Shown here: piece by piece, positions 62,099 through 64,000 of the stretch | Layout of the letters: each line of letters starts with the position of its first letter | Position numbering within the stretch: position 1 is the stretch's first letter | Assembly: GCA_963835465.1 (NCBI GenBank) | Contig: CAWIFR010000002.1 | Coordinates: 62,001 to 126,000, forward strand | DNA: 64,000 nt | Reading direction: 5' to 3' | Origin: Bog-756 sp963835465 | GTDB taxonomy: Bacteria > Actinomycetota > Acidimicrobiia > Acidimicrobiales > RAAP-2 | The notes under the pieces: model-generated | The model's database searches: none | Seen by the model: the letters and a program-made list of their open reading frames with translations, nothing else | Told to the model about the DNA's origin: nothing | Position numbers and translations under genes: made by a program

Positions 62099-63060
62099 CG
62101 CCGCACGATCTCCGCGGCCTCCTCCCTCCCCTGGGCGATCAGGGCCTCGGTGGTGGAGAAGTCGTCGAAGTCCCGGGTCGCCCCCTCACTGCCCGTGCAC
62201 ACGATGACCTCCACTCCCGGAGGGAGCTGAGCCAGGTCCCGGACGAAGCGGGCGTGGATGGAGATCATGAGGGCGTTGAACATCGCCTCCACCGGGCGCC
62301 GAGGTGAGGCCGGTGTGTACACGGGCGGTGCGCACAGCAGTACGACAATGCGGGTGGCGCCACTCTCGATGGCCCGCCGGATGGGAACGTTGTTGACGAC
62401 GCCCCCGTCGATGTAGCGCTCCCCGTCGACCTCCACCGGAGGGAAGATGGCGGGCACCGCCGAGGACGCCAGCACCGCCTCGGCAGCCGGTCCGTAGGTG
62501 AACCAGCGTTCACCCCCGTCGGTGAGTGAGGTGGCCACCACCTCGACCGGGATCACCGCGTCCTCCAGCCGCTCGTAACCGATCCCGTCCTCGATGACCT
62601 TCCGGAGGCCGGAGTTGACGAAGACGGAGTCGCGCTGTTGGAAGTAGAGCCACGGGCCGTGGAGCCGGCCCTGCGGATAGACCGATTCGCGGGTGAGCCC
62701 CCGCCAGATCTCGGTCATCCGCTGAACGCCCTCACGGGTCGGGTCACCGGCGAAGGCGGCTCCGTTGACCGCACCTACCGATGAGCCGTAGATGCGGTCG
62801 GGTACGAATCCGTGCTCGGTCAGGACTTGGAGCATCCCGATCTGCAGGGCTCCCCGAGTTCCGCCCCCGGCTAGCACGAGGGCGGTGCGCGGGCCCTGAT
62901 CCTCGGGCTCGTCCTCTTCCTGGGCGGCCAGCCACGCTGCCCGGGACGCGGCTGCCCGCTGCAGCGTGAACCGGATTACCAGCACTAACAGCACCAGTGT
63001 GACGGCCACGAACAGGGTGAAGACGACGGTGAAGAAGGCGTCGGCGGCCGGGGGCATCAT
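61918..63060 (-). CDS. patatin-like phospholipase
   Basis: The 380-residue protein has an N-terminal transmembrane helix (FFTVVFTLFVAVTLVLLVLV), then a patatin domain: oxyanion GGGTRG in LVLAGGGTRGALQIG, the nucleophile motif GSSVG in YGSSVGAVNGAAF, and the catalytic DGG in YIDGGVVNNVPI. This is a Ser-Asp dyad lipid acyl hydrolase on the membrane. The C-terminal 60 residues are Gly/Pro/Thr-rich and are encoded opposite the end of the acyltransferase gene. Confidence 0.9.
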   Translation of the reverse strand: MMPPAADAFFTVVFTLFVAVTLVLLVLVIRFTLQRAAASRAAWLAAQEEDEPEDQGPRTALVLAGGGTRGALQIGMLQVLTEHGFVPDRIYGSSVGAVNGAAFAGDPTREGVQRMTEIWRGLTRESVYPQGRLHGPWLYFQQRDSVFVNSGLRKVIEDGIGYERLEDAVIPVEVVATSLTDGGERWFTYGPAAEAVLASSAVPAIFPPVEVDGERYIDGGVVNNVPIRRAIESGATRIVVLLCAPPVYTPASPRRPVEAMFNALMISIHARFVRDLAQLPPGVEVIVCTGSEGATRDFDDFSTTEALIAQGREEAAEIVRRYGLGDPGTVAATTSTVEVGPPGTDGGPESGPGPSTGDGVVTVGTESFGGGPSTQPDPAT

Positions 63061-63126
63061 CGCTGAAGAGGCTACCGGCGAGCAGCCCTTGCACCTCTGT
63101 CACACCCGCTGGGCAGAGTGGAGTCC

Positions 63127-64000
63127 ATGGTGGTAGTCGACATCGAGCGCCCGAGAGGGCTGCCTGAACCCTGTGGGTCGCAGGTGCCCGTCTCGGTGGC
63201 GCCCGAGACCGTGCCAGAGCCGGGACGCCGTCAGCCGGGCCGTTGGCGGCCTTTGGCGGGGGATGCGCTGCTGGAGCGGCTGCGGATCACGGGCAGGCCC
63301 CGACCGCCCGCTCATCCTGAGCTCGTACAGCGACTGCGATCCGGTCTCGAGTCGGGTTTGGGGGGGACAGGCTCTACTTCGTCACCACTGATGGTGACGA
63401 AGGACCGGCTGCATCGGGCGCTGGCCTGCGGGGAGCACGCCGGATCCGGTGGGTTCGGCCAGCGGACCTTCTCCACCGCCCTGGCCTGTGGCGCCCTCGT
63501 CGGCGCCCTCTTCCGGCAGCTGGTCACGGTGGGATTCGTCGACGACGCCATGGCCGACGGGATGGCCGCCCTGGCCGTTGATGACCGTCAGGCCGAACTG
63601 GTGGCCTGGATCGACCAGCTGACCGGACCCGAGCACCAAGAGCTCGCAGCCGAGGTGGAGCGGCAGGCCGAGGGGTTGCGCCGTCGATGGCCGGCGCTGG
63701 ACCCCTCATGGCTGCCTCGGACGCAGGAGGCCATGCGGATTCGGTTGGCGGGTGGGACGGTCGAGCTGTCGGCACGAGTCGATCTGGCCATCGGACGGCC
63801 CGCCCGGGAGGAGGCTTCCGTGGCGCTGGTCGAGGTGAGCTCGGGGATCCCGCGGGTCGAGCATCGGGCCGACCGGCACTTCTACGCGCTCCTCGAGGCG
63901 CTCCGGAACTCGGCCCCGCCCTTCGTGGTGGCCACGTACTACACGAGAACCGGAGAGCTCGATGTCGACCCGGTCACCGACGAGCTGTTGGTGGTCGCGG
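63127..64000 (+). CDS. partial: possible PD-(D/E)XK-like protein, runs off the window
   Basis: The frame stays open from the ATG at 63127 to the last base (about 291 residues, no stop). A Pro/Arg-rich N-terminus is followed by helical sequence (AELVAWIDQLTGPEHQELAA) and then VELSARVDLAIGRPAREEAS, VALVEVSSGIPRVEHRADRH and FYALLEALRNSAPPFVVATY. This recalls the strand-Asp / strand-ExK layout of RecB/Cas4-like nucleases, where a D-L-K or E-x-K is expected. Here the triplet reads E-V-S, so the lysine is missing and catalysis is doubtful. Actinobacterial homologues are usually 'hypothetical'. The family call is tentative. Confidence 0.6.
   Translation, partial: MVVVDIERPRGLPEPCGSQVPVSVAPETVPEPGRRQPGRWRPLAGDALLERLRITGRPRPPAHPELVQRLRSGLESGLGGTGSTSSPLMVTKDRLHRALACGEHAGSGGFGQRTFSTALACGALVGALFRQLVTVGFVDDAMADGMAALAVDDRQAELVAWIDQLTGPEHQELAAEVERQAEGLRRRWPALDPSWLPRTQEAMRIRLAGGTVELSARVDLAIGRPAREEASVALVEVSSGIPRVEHRADRHFYALLEALRNSAPPFVVATYYTRTGELDVDPVTDELLVVA

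Overview
The window looks like chromosomal DNA from a high-GC actinobacterium, most likely an uncultured member of the Acidimicrobiia. This is inference, from: a SigR/RsrA-type redox sigma pair, CarD, ClpC and DisA; OtsA/OtsB and a GpgS-like glucosyltransferase; EgtB/EgtD; a Nur-like nickel regulator; the tilS-hpt-folE-folP-folB-folK-panC-nadB-nadC-coaX gene order; and a secreted repeat domain centred on 'VASDGGIFAFG'. Many genes overlap by the 4-base ATGA/GTGA junction. Several first genes of operons appear to be read from leaderless mRNAs, with a TANNNT -10 box 6-8 nt before the start codon.

Layout. 0.3-7.1 kb: a secreted purple-acid-phosphatase-like enzyme with FN3 domains and C-terminal repeats; a frameshifted conserved small gene; an ArsR regulator with an SRPBCC partner; a polytopic membrane protein with two apparent frameshifts; a small unknown gene. 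7.2-19.1 kb: SigR-like sigma and RsrA-like anti-sigma, a zinc metalloprotease, tilS, hpt, then folate (folE, folP, a phosphatase-like protein without its Cys, folB, folK), pantothenate (a DUF2520 protein, panC), NAD (nadB, nadC) and CoA (coaX) genes. 19.2-30.4 kb: sulfatase, SRPBCC protein, a small secreted helical protein, polyprenyl diphosphate synthase, clpC, a complete group II intron directly before radA, then disA. 30.6-41.9 kb: carD, ispD, ispF, rlmB, a frameshifted DUF427 gene, a flavoprotein disulfide reductase, egtD-egtB, a secreted beta-propeller protein with the same repeats as the first gene, a membrane protein and a stand-alone fabH-like gene. 41.9-45.2 kb: accessory-looking and decayed, with an anti-sigma ATPase relic, a VOC protein, a YdeI-like protein and an IS110-type transposase relic. 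45.2-64 kb: a large FtsX-type permease, tRNA-Thr, a LytR_C protein, otsB/otsA, a TetR-MFS efflux pair with duplicated operator sequence, a GpgS-like gene, a SAM-riboswitch-controlled ThrC-like enzyme plus MoaD/ThiS-like carrier, a Nur-like regulator and NiCoT nickel transporter, a P450-TetR operon, an EthD protein, a methyltransferase, a hexapeptide acyltransferase, a patatin-like phospholipase and a partial gene that runs off the end.

Most interesting points. (1) A SAM riboswitch sits on a threonine-synthase-like PLP enzyme that is translationally coupled to a Gly-Gly-ending sulfur-carrier protein; this fits homocysteine/methionine synthesis from O-phosphohomoserine better than threonine synthesis. 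(2) A group II intron ends 2 bp before the radA start codon, so radA translation may depend on splicing. (3) Single-base frameshifts recur in otherwise intact conserved genes, including folB. These look like sequencing errors and should be resolved before any gene is called a pseudogene.
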